From: Chloroflexota bacterium
Lineage (GTDB): Bacteria; Chloroflexota; Limnocylindria; Limnocylindrales; CSP1-4
Assembly (NCBI GenBank): GCA_016191345.1
Contig: JACPOU010000037.1
Coordinates: 93,598 to 157,597 of the forward strand
DNA length: 64,000 nucleotides
Direction of reading: 5' to 3'
The position numbers were made by a program, and so were the translations under genes. This document shows positions 1 through 8,682 of this stretch, in pieces; position 1 is the first letter of the stretch, and each line of letters starts with the position of its first letter. The notes below the pieces were generated by a model that was not told the DNA's origin, did not search any database, and saw only the letters and a program-made list of their open reading frames with translations.

Positions 1-1178
1 CGCAGCAGCGCAGGTACGGCCAGGTCGCGGACGAGGCCCGCCGTCTCGAGGGCCCGCCGGTCCGCGACGGCCTGCGCCCCGTCGTACGGGAGCCCCGCGT
101 TCTCCGCGTCGTCGAGCCACTCCGGCAGGGGCGCCTGCCCGTACTGCGCCGCCTCGGCGGTCCAGCGCGCCCGCCACGGGGGCGGCGTCGCCGAGGGCGG
201 CTCGAGGTGCGCGGCGGCGAGCCAGACGTGGGTCCACATCCGGGGCACGACCCGGTACGCGTCGTAGCCCCCGCCACCGGTCGCGAGCCAGCGACCGGCG
301 GCGTGGCGATGGGCGACGGCATCGACGAGCCGCGCGGCGGCGCCCATCGCGGTCGTCGTCACCCGCAGGTTCGCGAGCGGGTCCCAGGCGTGCGAATCGG
401 CGCCGTGCTGCGAGACCACGACGTCGGGCCGGAATGCCGCCGCGACCTCCGGCAGGACGGCCCGCAGCGCGCCGAGCCAGCCGCGCTCCCCCGTGCCCGG
501 ATCCAATGGCAGGTTGATGCTCGTGCCGGCCGCCGCTCCCGTCCCGAGCTCGCCGACGAAGCCGGTGCCGGGGAAGAGCGTCCGGCCGGACTGGTGGATG
601 GAGAACGTCAGGACGCCCGGATCGGCGAGGTGGATGGCCTGGACCCCATCGCCGTGATGGACGTCGAGGTCGACGTACAGGACGCGACGCCCGGCGCGGC
701 GGGCCGCCGCGATCGCGAGAGCCGGGTCGTCGTAGACGCAGAACCCGGCGGCGCGATCCGCCATCGCGTGGTGGAGGCCGCCGCCCGGGTGGAACGCGTG
801 GCCGGCGCTCCCGGCGAGGATCGCCTCCATCGCCCGGACGGAGCCGCCGGCAACGGCGGCCGAGGCCTCGTGCATGCCCGCGAAGGCCGGCGTGTCGCCG
901 GGGCCGATCCCCGCCGCCCAGTCATCGAAGGGCCGCTCCGAGAACCGGCGCACGACCTCGATGTACCGGGCGGCGTGGACCCATCGAAGGACCTCGTCGC
1001 TCGCCGGCTCGGGCGCCTCCTCCCGGATCGGGGCGCCGCCCGCGAGCTGGTGCATCGCCCGGACGAGGTCCATCCCGGGGCTGAACCGGCGAGGCGTCAG
1101 GGGGTGGCCGGGCCCGAGGTCGTAGCGGGCCGACCATGGCCCGTGGATGAGGATGGGCTGGCCGGTCGGCGAGGTCAC
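1..1178 (-). CDS. AcuC/HDAC-family deacetylase (3' end outside window)
   Basis: This is a zinc-dependent deacetylase of the arginase/histone-deacetylase fold, related to AcuC, which in other bacteria deacetylates acetyl-CoA synthetase. The frame stays open for about 392 codons to the window edge, so the C-terminus is missing. Visible family motifs are the HH pair in a PGGGLHH block (about residues 131-137), the zinc-binding DLDVHHGDG (170-178), and a late GGGGY. I start at the GTG at 1178 because a TATCGT hexamer lies 7 nt before it. The gene is divergent from the TatA-like gene, with about 70 bp between starts. The substrate is unknown; polyamine or acetoin-related deacetylases share these motifs. 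The fold call is firm, AcuC function is inference. Confidence 0.88.
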   Translation of the reverse strand, partial: MTSPTGQPILIHGPWSARYDLGPGHPLTPRRFSPGMDLVRAMHQLAGGAPIREEAPEPASDEVLRWVHAARYIEVVRRFSERPFDDWAAGIGPGDTPAFAGMHEASAAVAGGSVRAMEAILAGSAGHAFHPGGGLHHAMADRAAGFCVYDDPALAIAAARRAGRRVLYVDLDVHHGDGVQAIHLADPGVLTFSIHQSGRTLFPGTGFVGELGTGAAAGTSINLPLDPGTGERGWLGALRAVLPEVAAAFRPDVVVSQHGADSHAWDPLANLRVTTTAMGAAARLVDAVAHRHAAGRWLATGGGGYDAYRVVPRMWTHVWLAAAHLEPPSATPPPWRARWTAEAAQYGQAPLPEWLDDAENAGLPYDGAQAVADRRALETAGLVRDLAVPALL

Positions 1179-1185
1179 CTGCGGG

Positions 1186-1191
1186 ACGATA
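1186..1191 (-). promoter_or_regulatory. Leaderless-type -10 (TATCGT) of the AcuC-like gene
   Basis: TATCGT lies on the minus strand 7 nt before the GTG start, so transcription would begin at or next to the start codon. No Shine-Dalgarno sequence is visible. Confidence 0.55.
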
Positions 1192-1234
1192 CCGCGAGCC
1201 CGGACGGCGACGTCGTGCGGCCCGGTCGACCGAG

Positions 1235-1240
1235 TACCAT
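1235..1240 (+). promoter_or_regulatory. Leaderless-type -10 (TACCAT) of the TatA-like gene
   Basis: TACCAT ends 7 nt before the ATG at 1248. It supports that start over the long upstream in-frame extension, which is antisense to the deacetylase gene. Confidence 0.5.
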
Positions 1241-1247
1241 CCGCGCG

Positions 1248-1421
1248 ATGGACACCCTCGTCATCCTCCTGGTCATCCTCGTGATCGTCGTCATCTGGCG
1301 CGGTCCGAAGACGATCCCCCAGATCGGCTCGATGCTCGGCCGCGGCGTGCGGAACGCCCGCGAGGAGGCGAGCCGGATCCGCAACGGCGAGGACGAGCCC
1401 GAGGATCCTCCGGCCCGGTGA
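1248..1421 (+). CDS. tatA: TatA/E-like twin-arginine translocase subunit
   Basis: The 57-residue protein has one N-terminal membrane helix (about residues 2-17, very rich in Ile, Val and Leu). A short hinge RGPKTIPQIG follows, then an amphipathic helix with a GRGVRNAREEA pattern and an acidic tail. This is the TatA plan: the hinge matches the FGP..LP..G signature, with Arg-Gly-Pro in place of Phe-Gly-Pro. In the family, TatA oligomers form the conduit that moves folded proteins across the cytoplasmic membrane. At 57 residues it sits at the short end for TatA. No tatC is in this window. Its stop overlaps the start of the next gene (GTGA). TatB or an unrelated small membrane protein cannot be excluded. 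Confidence 0.75.
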   Translation: MDTLVILLVILVIVVIWRGPKTIPQIGSMLGRGVRNAREEASRIRNGEDEPEDPPAR

Positions 1422-1819
1422 CCCTGCCGCGGGGCAGACCGGCCGTCGATCGCCCCGTCCGCGTCGACCTCGCCGCGGCGATCCTCGCCTTCGTCGGCCT
1501 CTTCGGCTGGGCGCAGCTCGCGATCGGCGACTATGCCGTCACGGGCAGCCTGCCGGCCAAGGGTCCGATCGTCGGGGTCGCATTCATCCTCTACGCGACG
1601 GCGATCGTGCTCGCCGTCCTCGTTCGCATGGGTCGTGGCTGGCTTGCCGCCGTCAACCTCGCGGCGGTGTTCGCGATCATCCACGCCCTCGCGATCGGGC
1701 CGCGGACGAACCTTCTCATCGCGATCCTCACCGGCATCGCCTTCGCCTGCCTGCTCGCGGAGCGGCGCTGGTTCGCCGGGCCGCCCTCGAGCCCACCGCG
1801 GATCGACGCGGCTCGATAG
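1418..1819 (+). CDS. Small multi-pass membrane protein, unknown function
   Basis: I do not recognise a family for this 133-residue protein. After a basic N-terminus (about 16 residues) it shows roughly four hydrophobic segments, at about residues 18-37, 48-66, 73-91 and 97-112, and a polar proline-rich tail. Its GTG start overlaps the TatA-like stop by four bases, so the two are translationally coupled and should be made together. The tight coupling suggests a link with protein export or membrane maintenance, but nothing in the sequence shows this directly. Confidence 0.7.
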   Translation: MTLPRGRPAVDRPVRVDLAAAILAFVGLFGWAQLAIGDYAVTGSLPAKGPIVGVAFILYATAIVLAVLVRMGRGWLAAVNLAAVFAIIHALAIGPRTNLLIAILTGIAFACLLAERRWFAGPPSSPPRIDAAR

Positions 1820-1858
1820 GAGGACCTGCGGCCCCGGCGGCGCCCGCCACGCGGGGCC

Positions 1859-2950
1859 TCAGCCGCCGCCGAGCGGAGCGCCGTCGAGGGCTTCGAGGCG
1901 CAGGTCGAGCTCACCCGTCGCCTCGTCAGCCGCGGCGACGACCATGGCGGTGTCCCCGAACGGCATTCGATCGCCGCGCCCGAGCTCGACGAGCGGATAC
2001 GGGCAGCGGAGCGCCGTGCCGGGACCGGCCGCCACCGGCAGCCCGAGGCCCGCCGCGTAGAGCTCCACGCCCGCGTGCCGCTCCGGCGCGAGGCTCGTGA
2101 CCACGATCCCGGCGAGCTCGTGGTCGCCGGCGTCCAGGGCAGCCAGGATGGCGTCGGTCGTCTCGCCGGTGGGATCCCCGGGGTCCACCAGGATCACCGA
2201 GCGCCGCCCGACGAGCCAGCCCTCGCGGCGGCGACCGGCGATCCCGCCGACCCAGCGCTGGTCGACCGACCGGACGGCCCGCGCCGGGTCCACCGAGCCG
2301 ACCGATGGCGGGTCGAGCGCGTCACCGGGGACGAACGCGGCCACCACGTCACTGATCTCCCGGAGGCCGTCGAGCTGCTGGAGCGTCACGACCGTGGGGA
2401 GGAGCAGCTCCAGCTCCCCGGCCGCCTGGGCCCGGAGGGCGGCCGCCGGCGTGTGCCAGCTGACCGACGCGACCTCCGCGGATTCGCCCCTCGGTTCCGT
2501 TCCCGGCGGGACCGGGACCGCGAAGAAGCGGACATCGAAGCGACGCGGCAGCCCGAGCGGCGTCACCCAGCGCGTCAACGGGACGAGGTCGGCCGCGGCG
2601 ACGCGGATGCCCGTCTCCTCCTCCGTCTCGCGCACCGCGGCCACGAAATGGGCGAGGGCGGCCTGCGGCGGGAGCGTGCCCGCGAGCCGCCGCGCCGCGT
2701 CAGCCGCGGTGAGTCCGCCCGCGAGCCTGTGGGCCGCGGCCGCATCGGACGGATCCACCCGGCCGCCGGGGAAGACGTGGACGTCCGCCGCGAAGGCCAT
2801 CGTCCCGGGCCGCCGGGTCAGCAGGACCTCGAGGCCCGCCGGTCCGGGCCGGAGGAGGACGACCGTGGCCGCCGCGGCGGGCGGTCCGGTCCAGGCCCCC
2901 GCGCGCGACGGGTCGATGGCCCGCTCCCGGGCGGAGGATCCGGGGCTCAC
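1859..2950 (-). CDS. Nudix hydrolase (NUDT19-like) with degenerate MBL-like C-terminal region
   Basis: The protein has 363 residues. An N-terminal Nudix domain (about 25-200) carries the REtEEETG core of the Nudix box at 107-114. A long insert separates the VFPGG glycines from REUXEE, as in NUDT7/NUDT19-type CoA and diphosphate hydrolases. From about 240 the sequence resembles the start of a metallo-beta-lactamase fold ([17 protein letters not shown]). The expected THxHxDHxGG metal site is replaced by [10 protein letters not shown] (285-294), so this half is probably catalytically dead or has a binding role. The GTG start at 2950 overlaps the stop of the upstream YyaL-like gene (GTGA), implying coupling. 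The Nudix call is sure; the substrate is unknown. Confidence 0.82.
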   Translation of the reverse strand: MSPGSSARERAIDPSRAGAWTGPPAAAATVVLLRPGPAGLEVLLTRRPGTMAFAADVHVFPGGRVDPSDAAAAHRLAGGLTAADAARRLAGTLPPQAALAHFVAAVRETEEETGIRVAAADLVPLTRWVTPLGLPRRFDVRFFAVPVPPGTEPRGESAEVASVSWHTPAAALRAQAAGELELLLPTVVTLQQLDGLREISDVVAAFVPGDALDPPSVGSVDPARAVRSVDQRWVGGIAGRRREGWLVGRRSVILVDPGDPTGETTDAILAALDAGDHELAGIVVTSLAPERHAGVELYAAGLGLPVAAGPGTALRCPYPLVELGRGDRMPFGDTAMVVAAADEATGELDLRLEALDGAPLGGG

Positions 2951-4998
2951 AGCGCGGCGCCCCGCTCTCGAAGCTGCGCGACGAGGGCGTCGGGATCCGT
3001 GACCGGGAGCTGGCAGCTGAAGTTGCGGCAGACGTACGCGGCGGGGCGGCCCTTCACCCGCTCGCGGCCGGCCAGCAGCGGGACGACGCTCGCGGCGGGG
3101 TCCGGGCTGACCGCGACGACACGGGCCGGATGGAGGCCGGCGGTCGCGGCCGCGATGAGCTCGCGCGTCGACGGCTCTGCCGGGTCGCCGACGATCGCGA
3201 CCTCGGCGATGTCGGAGAGGGCAAGGTCGATCGCGGAGAGCCACTTCGCGAAGGCCGTCGGATACCGCGCGGCAAGCGGCGCGACCGGGGCGATCGCGCG
3301 CTCCGCGGCCATTCGATAGCGCCCTTCGCCAGTGAGGGCGGCGAGGCGGAGGAGGACATGGGTCGCCATCGCCCCACCGGAGGGCGTGGCGTTGTCCTGG
3401 ACGTCCTTCGGCCGGGTCACGAGGCGCTCGTGGTCGTCGGCCGTGTCGAAGAAGCCGCCGTCCGGGTCCACGAAATGCTCGAGGACCGCGTCCATCAAGG
3501 CCCGCGCGATCACGAACCACCGTTCGTCGAAGGTCGCCTCGTACAGGGCGAGGAGCCCGTCGGCGAGGAACGCGTAGTCCTCGAGGACGCCCTCGCCGGT
3601 TGCCCGCCCGTCCTTCCAGGAGCGCCGGAGCCGGCCGTCGCGGTACAGGCCCGCGAGGATCGCCTCCGCGGCTCGGACGGCCACGTCCAGCCAGCCGGGG
3701 TCCAGGCTCCGGCCGGCATCCGCGAACGCGGCGATGGCCAGCCCGTTCCAGGCCGCGAGGGCCTTGTCGTCGCGGCCGGGCTGCGGCCGCCGGGCCCGGG
3801 CCGCGAGGAGCGTCGCCCACGACCGCGCGAGGGCCGCCTCATCCGCCCCGCGGCCACGCGCCGTGACCCGCTGCAGGATGGTCCGGCCCTCCCAGTTGCC
3901 GCGCTCGGTCACGTCGTAGGCCGCTTCGAACGCGGCGGCATCGGCGCCGAGCAGCTCGCGGATCTCGGCGGCCGTCCAGGTGAACGTCGCGCCCTCCACG
4001 CCGTCCGTGTCCGCGTCCTGGCTTGCGGCCAGCGCGCCATCCGGGAGGAGGAGCTCGCGCCGGAGGTACGTCAGGACGCCCTCGGCGACCTCGCGGTCCG
4101 CCGCGTCGCCGGTCAACCACGCGGCATGGACGTAAGCCCGGGCCAGCTGGGCGTTGTCGTAGAGCATCTGCTCGAAGTGGGGGACCAGCCAGCGCGCATC
4201 CGTGGCATAGCGATGGAATCCCCCACCGAGCTGGTCGTGGATGCCGCCACGCGACAGCGCCTCGAGGGCGCGACGGGCGATCGCGAGCGGCCGCGGCGCG
4301 CCCGTCGCGGCCGCCCGGCCGAGCAGGAACTCGATGGTCATCGGCTGGGGGAACTTCGGCGCGCCGCCCCAGCCGCCGGTCGCGGCGTCGAACACCCGGT
4401 CGATCCCCGCAACGGCGGTATCGAGGAGCTCCGGGCCGGGCATCGCGCCACCCGCCTCCTGCCGGGCCTGCTCGGCCAGCGATGCGACGAGTCGTGACCC
4501 GCTGGCCTCGAGCTCCGGTCGCTGCTCCCGCCAGGCGCGGGCGACGCCATCGAGGACCTGCCGGAAGCTCGGCAGTCCGTGGCGCGGCTCCGGGGGGAAG
4601 TAGGTCCCGCCGTAGAACGGCCGCCCGTCAGGGGTGAGGAACATCGACATCGGCCAGCCGCCGCCACCGGTCATCGCCTGGACCGCGGCCATGTACACCT
4701 GGTCCAGGTCCGGGCGCTCCTCGCGGTCCACCTTGATCGGGACGAAGTGGTCGTTCAGGAACGCGGCCGTGGCCTCGTCCTCGAACGACTCCCGCTCCAT
4801 GACGTGGCACCAGTGACAGGCCGCGTAGCCGATGGAGAGGAAGATCGGCCGGTCCAGGTCCCGGGCGCGAGCGAGCGCTTCGGGACCCCACGGCCACCAG
4901 TCGACGGGGTTGTGGGCGTGCTGGAGGAGGTAGGGGCTCGTCTCGCCCGCGAGGCGGTTCGCGGGCCGCTGCGCACGATCGGGATGCGGCGCTGCCAT
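2947..4998 (-). CDS. YyaL/Spata20-type thioredoxin-domain protein (DUF255)
   Basis: The 683-residue protein has an N-terminal DUF255 thioredoxin-like domain and a long alpha/alpha-barrel region, the full length of the YyaL/SSP411 family. The N-terminus shows the family signature [21 protein letters not shown] and a CHWC redox motif (about residues 60-63) in [13 protein letters not shown]. The C-terminal part resembles six-hairpin glycosidase and mannose-epimerase folds and ends with a Cys-containing segment, [10 protein letters not shown]. Cellular function of the family is unclear; a redox or chaperone role is usually assumed. The ATG at 4998 follows a TAGGAT hexamer by 6 nt. It is the first gene of a two-gene unit with the Nudix protein and is divergent from the C39-like gene. 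Confidence 0.9.
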   Translation of the reverse strand: MAAPHPDRAQRPANRLAGETSPYLLQHAHNPVDWWPWGPEALARARDLDRPIFLSIGYAACHWCHVMERESFEDEATAAFLNDHFVPIKVDREERPDLDQVYMAAVQAMTGGGGWPMSMFLTPDGRPFYGGTYFPPEPRHGLPSFRQVLDGVARAWREQRPELEASGSRLVASLAEQARQEAGGAMPGPELLDTAVAGIDRVFDAATGGWGGAPKFPQPMTIEFLLGRAAATGAPRPLAIARRALEALSRGGIHDQLGGGFHRYATDARWLVPHFEQMLYDNAQLARAYVHAAWLTGDAADREVAEGVLTYLRRELLLPDGALAASQDADTDGVEGATFTWTAAEIRELLGADAAAFEAAYDVTERGNWEGRTILQRVTARGRGADEAALARSWATLLAARARRPQPGRDDKALAAWNGLAIAAFADAGRSLDPGWLDVAVRAAEAILAGLYRDGRLRRSWKDGRATGEGVLEDYAFLADGLLALYEATFDERWFVIARALMDAVLEHFVDPDGGFFDTADDHERLVTRPKDVQDNATPSGGAMATHVLLRLAALTGEGRYRMAAERAIAPVAPLAARYPTAFAKWLSAIDLALSDIAEVAIVGDPAEPSTRELIAAATAGLHPARVVAVSPDPAASVVPLLAGRERVKGRPAAYVCRNFSCQLPVTDPDALVAQLRERGAAL

Positions 4999-5004
4999 CG
5001 GACG

Positions 5005-5010
5005 ATCCTA
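5005..5010 (-). promoter_or_regulatory. Leaderless-type -10 (TAGGAT) of the YyaL-like gene
   Basis: TAGGAT lies 6 nt before the ATG at 4998 on the minus strand, and no Shine-Dalgarno sequence is present. Confidence 0.5.
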
Positions 5011-5068
5011 CGCGAGCGTGATGAGCTCGAGCGCGAGGCGCGTCGTGGCAGCATCGGCGCGGTTGGGC

Positions 5069-5074
5069 TACCGT
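5069..5074 (+). promoter_or_regulatory. Leaderless-type -10 (TACCGT) of the C39-like gene
   Basis: TACCGT ends 6 nt before the GTG at 5081. It is the reason for choosing that start over an ATG 63 nt upstream, which would overlap the divergent promoter. Confidence 0.45.
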
Positions 5075-5080
5075 CCCCGG

Positions 5081-5806
5081 GTGGTCTCGGCCGTGCTCGA
5101 CTTCCGCCCCTCGCGCGACGGGTTCCCCTTCGCCAATCGATTTCCCCCCGGCCCGGCGATCGAGTGGCGCGCCGGCCATGTCCGGGTCGGCATCGGCGAG
5201 GTCGGCGACGGCCTGTGCGGCGGGATGTGCCGCGTCGCCGCGGATCGCTTCCTGCGGGGCGATGCTTCGACGGATCCTGGCACCGAAGAAGGCCCCACGC
5301 CGCCCCCTCCCGGCACGCCGCTCTTTGCCGAGATCGTCCGGCAGCAGGTCGATTCGCTCGCGCTCGGCAGCGTCCCGTTCCGGTTCTGGTGGGCAGCGAC
5401 GCGACTCCGGTCGGGACGGTGGTCGGCGCGCGAGCAGGTCCGGGAGTGGCGGGCGATCCGCCGCGACATCGATGCCGGGCGCCCCGCGATGCTGGGCCTC
5501 GTCCGATCGCCGAGCATCAACCCCTTCGCGCTCACGCTGAACCACCAGGTCCTTGGCTACGGCTACGACGCCACGCCCGACCGGGCGACGATCCGGATCT
5601 ACGACCCGAACCATCCCGGAGCGGATGACGTGGCCGTGGAACTGCGCCGTCCCAGCGTCGCGGCCGATGCAGGCGTCGAAGGTGAAGCGGGCCTCAGGAC
5701 CGGAACCGGTCCTGGACCGGGCGCGGCCGTCGTGCTCCGGCAGTCGACCGGCGAGCCGCTGCTGGCGCTCCTCCGCCTCCCCTACCGACCGGCGCCGGCG
5801 GGCTGA
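5081..5806 (+). CDS. C39-like papain-fold peptidase, orphan
   Basis: The protein has about 241 residues and no signal peptide or membrane segment, so it is probably cytoplasmic. Three blocks suggest a papain-like C39-type catalytic centre: a Cys in GLCGGM, a His in LNHQVLGYGYD, and an Asp in IYDPNHPG. Order and spacing fit Cys-His-Asp/Asn. C39 peptidases normally process double-glycine leader peptides as part of ABC exporters, but here the domain stands alone with no transporter or precursor next to it. Substrate and role are unknown. The gene converges on the MFS gene and their coding ends overlap by 25 bp. The domain assignment rests only on motifs. Confidence 0.7.
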   Translation: MVSAVLDFRPSRDGFPFANRFPPGPAIEWRAGHVRVGIGEVGDGLCGGMCRVAADRFLRGDASTDPGTEEGPTPPPPGTPLFAEIVRQQVDSLALGSVPFRFWWAATRLRSGRWSAREQVREWRAIRRDIDAGRPAMLGLVRSPSINPFALTLNHQVLGYGYDATPDRATIRIYDPNHPGADDVAVELRRPSVAADAGVEGEAGLRTGTGPGPGAAVVLRQSTGEPLLALLRLPYRPAPAG

Positions 5807-7170
5807 TCGGGCAGCCCCGCGCCGAGCTCCGCCGCCGACCCAGACACCGGCCCGGAGCCCGCGCCGGGAGCGACCTCACCCCGCCGGGCCGCCGCACTGC
5901 GGGCCGCGGCCGCCGCCTCGAACTGGGGCCGGATCCGGCGATACCAGGCGAACCCGAGCAGGCCCACGACGAGGCTGCCGAGGCCGCCGAGCGCGATGCT
6001 GATCGGGACGCCGAACGATGCCGCGACGGCGCCGGCCATCAGCCCGCCGATCGGCGTGGAGCCCGCGAACACCGTCGTGTAGACGCTCATGACCCGGCCG
6101 CGGAGGTGGTCCGGGACCGTGAGCTGGATCGTCGTGTTCGCGGTCGCGGCCATGCCGATCCCGCCGACGCCCACGACGAACATCGCCACCAGGGCGATGG
6201 CGAACGAGCCCGTCGTCGCGGTCACGATCTCGGCCACCCCGAGCGCCGCGCCGCCGAGGCCGATGAGCGCCGGCCGGCTGTGCCGTCCGAACGCGATCGT
6301 CAGGGCCACGAGGAGCGACCCGACCCCCGTCGCCGCCATCAGGAAGCCGTAGCCCGTCGCACCGACACGGAGGACGTCGCGGGCGAGCGCCGGGATCACG
6401 ACGCCGAAGTTCATGCCGAACGTGGAGACGAGGCCAATGACGACGATCGGCAGGAGGACGAGCGGGGTCGAGGCGACGTACGCGAGCCCCTCCCGCAGGT
6501 TCTCCACGACCGCGCCGACGCCGTCCGGCCGGGCGACGCGCGGCCGCGTCGCGAGCCGCTGGTCGTCCATCCGCAGGTAGCCGACGATCACGGCGATGAA
6601 GCTCAGCCCGTTGACGAGGAACGCGACCGAGATGTCCGTCGCCCCGATCGTCAGCCCCGCGATCGCCGGGCCCACGACGCGGGCGCCGTTGAAGACCGCC
6701 GAGTTCAGGGCCACGGCGTTGCCGATGTCCTCCCGCCCGACCATCTCGACCGCGAACGACTGGCGGGTCGGCATGTCCACGGCGTTCACGCAGCCGAGCA
6801 GGAGGGCGAGGACGATGATGTGACCGACCTGGACCGTCTGCGTCGCGGTCAACGCGAACAGGACGAAGGCAAGGAGCATCGCGATCGTCTGGGTGACGAT
6901 GAGCGTCGTCCGCCTGGGCAGGACGTCGGCGATGATCCCGCCGAAGAGGCCAAGGATGAGCACCGGCCCGAACTGGGCAACCGCGACCAGCCCGAGATAG
7001 AAGGGATTGCCGGTCAGCTGGAGGACGAGCCAGCCCTGGGCCACGCTCTGCATCCAGGTGCCGATGAGCGAGATGAGCTGGCCGGCGAAGAACAGCCGGT
7101 AGTTCCGATGGCGGAGGGCTCGCCAGCCACGGAAGCCACGGATGGCGGCGAGGGATGGCGCGGCGGTCAT
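5782..7170 (-). CDS. MFS drug-exporter-like permease (EntS/MFS_3 type)
   Basis: This is a 462-residue major-facilitator protein with the start typical of the MFS_3/DUF894 group (FRGWRALRHRNYRLFFAGQLIS). It has about twelve hydrophobic segments and an Ala-rich cytosolic tail. Members export siderophores, macrolides and other small molecules by proton antiport in the cytoplasmic membrane. Its start overlaps the stop of the MerR regulator gene by four bases (ATGA). The pair is therefore one operon, and the pump is probably induced by its own substrate through the regulator. The actual substrate cannot be read from the sequence. The family call is firm. Confidence 0.9.
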   Translation of the reverse strand: MTAAPSLAAIRGFRGWRALRHRNYRLFFAGQLISLIGTWMQSVAQGWLVLQLTGNPFYLGLVAVAQFGPVLILGLFGGIIADVLPRRTTLIVTQTIAMLLAFVLFALTATQTVQVGHIIVLALLLGCVNAVDMPTRQSFAVEMVGREDIGNAVALNSAVFNGARVVGPAIAGLTIGATDISVAFLVNGLSFIAVIVGYLRMDDQRLATRPRVARPDGVGAVVENLREGLAYVASTPLVLLPIVVIGLVSTFGMNFGVVIPALARDVLRVGATGYGFLMAATGVGSLLVALTIAFGRHSRPALIGLGGAALGVAEIVTATTGSFAIALVAMFVVGVGGIGMAATANTTIQLTVPDHLRGRVMSVYTTVFAGSTPIGGLMAGAVAASFGVPISIALGGLGSLVVGLLGFAWYRRIRPQFEAAAAARSAAARRGEVAPGAGSGPVSGSAAELGAGLPDQPAGAGR

Positions 7171-7697
7171 CGGGCGGGTCCCGGACCGGTCGCGGGCGAG
7201 CGGGGTGCGTGGGTGGGCTCCCGGCCGGCATCGATGTCGGCGAGGTGCGCCGAAAGGTGGGCGCGCCGCCCTTCGGCCTCCTCGATCATGGACCGGAGGC
7301 GCGCCGCCTTCGTCCGGAGGATCGCGACCTGGGCCTCGGCCCGGGCGATCGCATCGACCACGATCGCGCGACGCTCGGCAACGTCCGACGTCGTCCGGAA
7401 CCGGGCCCGGTTCCGGACGCGCATCGCCTCGTCCTCGAGGAGGCGGCCGATCTCCGCGAGGCTGAAGCCGGCGTCGTCGCGGAGCCCCCGGATGAATCGC
7501 AGCCGCTCGACGTCGTCCTCGTCGTAGAGGCGGTAGTCGCCCTCGGACCGGGCAGCGGGATTCAGGAGCCCGAGCTCCTCGTAGTAGCGGATCGCCCGCG
7601 GAGTCAGGCCGACCTCGGTCGCGACCTCGGTGATCCGGAGGAGGCGGGGGGCATCGATGGTCGGCGCGTCGGGCTGCGGGACCTGGGCGGCTGGCAT
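7167..7697 (-). CDS. MerR-family transcriptional regulator
   Basis: The 176-residue protein has an N-terminal winged-helix domain with the MerR signature LRITEVATEVGLTPRAIRYYEELGLL, a second block YRLYDEDDVERLRFI, and a coiled coil (about 85-150) for dimerisation. The C-terminus lacks an obvious ligand domain or metal-binding cysteines, pointing to an organic effector of the drug-sensing kind. It is cotranscribed with the MFS pump. A perfect 14-bp palindrome sits just upstream of its -10, where MerR proteins bind, so autoregulation of the whole unit is likely. The ATG at 7697 is 7 nt after TAGACT. Confidence 0.92.
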   Translation of the reverse strand: MPAAQVPQPDAPTIDAPRLLRITEVATEVGLTPRAIRYYEELGLLNPAARSEGDYRLYDEDDVERLRFIRGLRDDAGFSLAEIGRLLEDEAMRVRNRARFRTTSDVAERRAIVVDAIARAEAQVAILRTKAARLRSMIEEAEGRRAHLSAHLADIDAGREPTHAPRSPATGPGPAR

Positions 7698-7704
7698 GAC
7701 CGCG

Positions 7705-7736
7705 AGTCTATCCCAACCTTGCCGTTCACGTGAACG
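7705..7736 (-). promoter_or_regulatory. MerR/MFS promoter with 14-bp palindromic operator
   Basis: The perfect palindrome CGTTCACGTGAACG occupies 7723-7736. A -10-like TAGACT sits at 7705-7710, 7 nt before the ATG. Taking TTCACG inside the palindrome as -35 gives an 18-nt spacer, the slightly long spacing that MerR regulators untwist. The mRNA would be leaderless. Confidence 0.6.
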
Positions 7737-7794
7737 TTAGCGATTCGACGTCGGATGTCGCGCACTCGTTCCGGCCGATCCGGGCAACCCGCGG

Positions 7795-7800
7795 TAGCAT
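7795..7800 (+). promoter_or_regulatory. Leaderless-type -10 (TAGCAT)
   Basis: TAGCAT ends 6 nt before the ATG at 7807 of the luciferase-like oxidoreductase gene. No Shine-Dalgarno sequence is visible. Confidence 0.5.
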
Positions 7801-7806
7801 CGGGCC

Positions 7807-8682
7807 ATGGACTACGGACTGATCCTGCCCTCACTCGGCGATGCCTCCACGCGCGAGGGCATCGAGGCCGCGGCCGAGATCGCGGAGCGCGAGGGCTTCC
7901 GCGACGTCTGGGTCACCGACCACCTGCTCGTCGATGCCAGCGCCGCGGAGGACTATGGCCGGATCTTCGAAGCCGTGACCACCCTGGCGTACGTGGCCGG
8001 GCGGACGACGCGGGTCCGCCTCGGGGCCAGCGTCATCGTCGTGCCGATGCGGAACGCCGTCGTGCTCGCCAAGGAGCTGGCCACGATCGACGTGCTCTCG
8101 CGCGGCCGGCTCACGGTCGGCGTCGGCGTCGGCTGGAGCCGGCCCGAGTTCGAGAACGTCGGCCTCGTCGAACGCTACGCCGCCCGCGGCGCGTACACCG
8201 AAGAGACGATCCTCCTCTGGCGCCACCTCTGGTCCGGCGCCACGACCCCGTTCCAGGGACGCGTCCACGCCCTCGACGACTTCGTGTTCGGGCCGCTGCC
8301 CGACCAGGGCGGCGACCTGCCGGTCTGGGTCGGCGGCCGGAACGAGCTCGCGCTGCAGCGCGCCGGGCGGCTCGCGGACGCGTACCACGCGTCTGCCACG
8401 AACCCGGCCGGCTTCGCGCCCCGGATCCCGATCATCCGCGCCGCCGCCGAGGCCGCGGGCCGCCGGATGCCCGAGCTGTCGGCCAGGATCCGGGTTCGCC
8501 TCGACGAGACGGGCGGCGACGGCTACGCGCTGCGGGGTGGACCGGAGGCGGCCGCCGCCGAGATCCGTGCCTTCGCCGAGCTCGGCGTCGGCCACATCGC
8601 CCTCGCCTTCGCATCCCACGACCCGGACGCCATGGCGCGCGACGTCGAGCGCTTCCAGCGCGAGGTCGCCCCGCTCGTCTAG
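7807..8682 (+). CDS. LLM-class (F420-type) oxidoreductase
   Basis: The 291-residue protein belongs to the luciferase-like monooxygenase superfamily, a TIM barrel. It has the N-terminal MDYGLILPS strand, the VWVTDHLL block, the RLTVGVGVGW segment and the barrel strand LPVWVGG. Actinobacterial and chloroflexal members of this type mostly use reduced F420, though FMN enzymes share the fold, so the cofactor is inference. The gene is divergent from merR and transcribed alone. Its last four bases overlap the stop of ligD on the other strand. The substrate is unknown. Confidence 0.85.
   Translation: MDYGLILPSLGDASTREGIEAAAEIAEREGFRDVWVTDHLLVDASAAEDYGRIFEAVTTLAYVAGRTTRVRLGASVIVVPMRNAVVLAKELATIDVLSRGRLTVGVGVGWSRPEFENVGLVERYAARGAYTEETILLWRHLWSGATTPFQGRVHALDDFVFGPLPDQGGDLPVWVGGRNELALQRAGRLADAYHASATNPAGFAPRIPIIRAAAEAAGRRMPELSARIRVRLDETGGDGYALRGGPEAAAAEIRAFAELGVGHIALAFASHDPDAMARDVERFQREVAPLV

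Noticed and set aside
207-1247. Long plus-strand open frame continuous with the TatA-like gene
   Set aside because: It is antisense to the AcuC/HDAC-like gene, whose motifs are clear. The TatA-like protein begins at 1248 behind its own -10.
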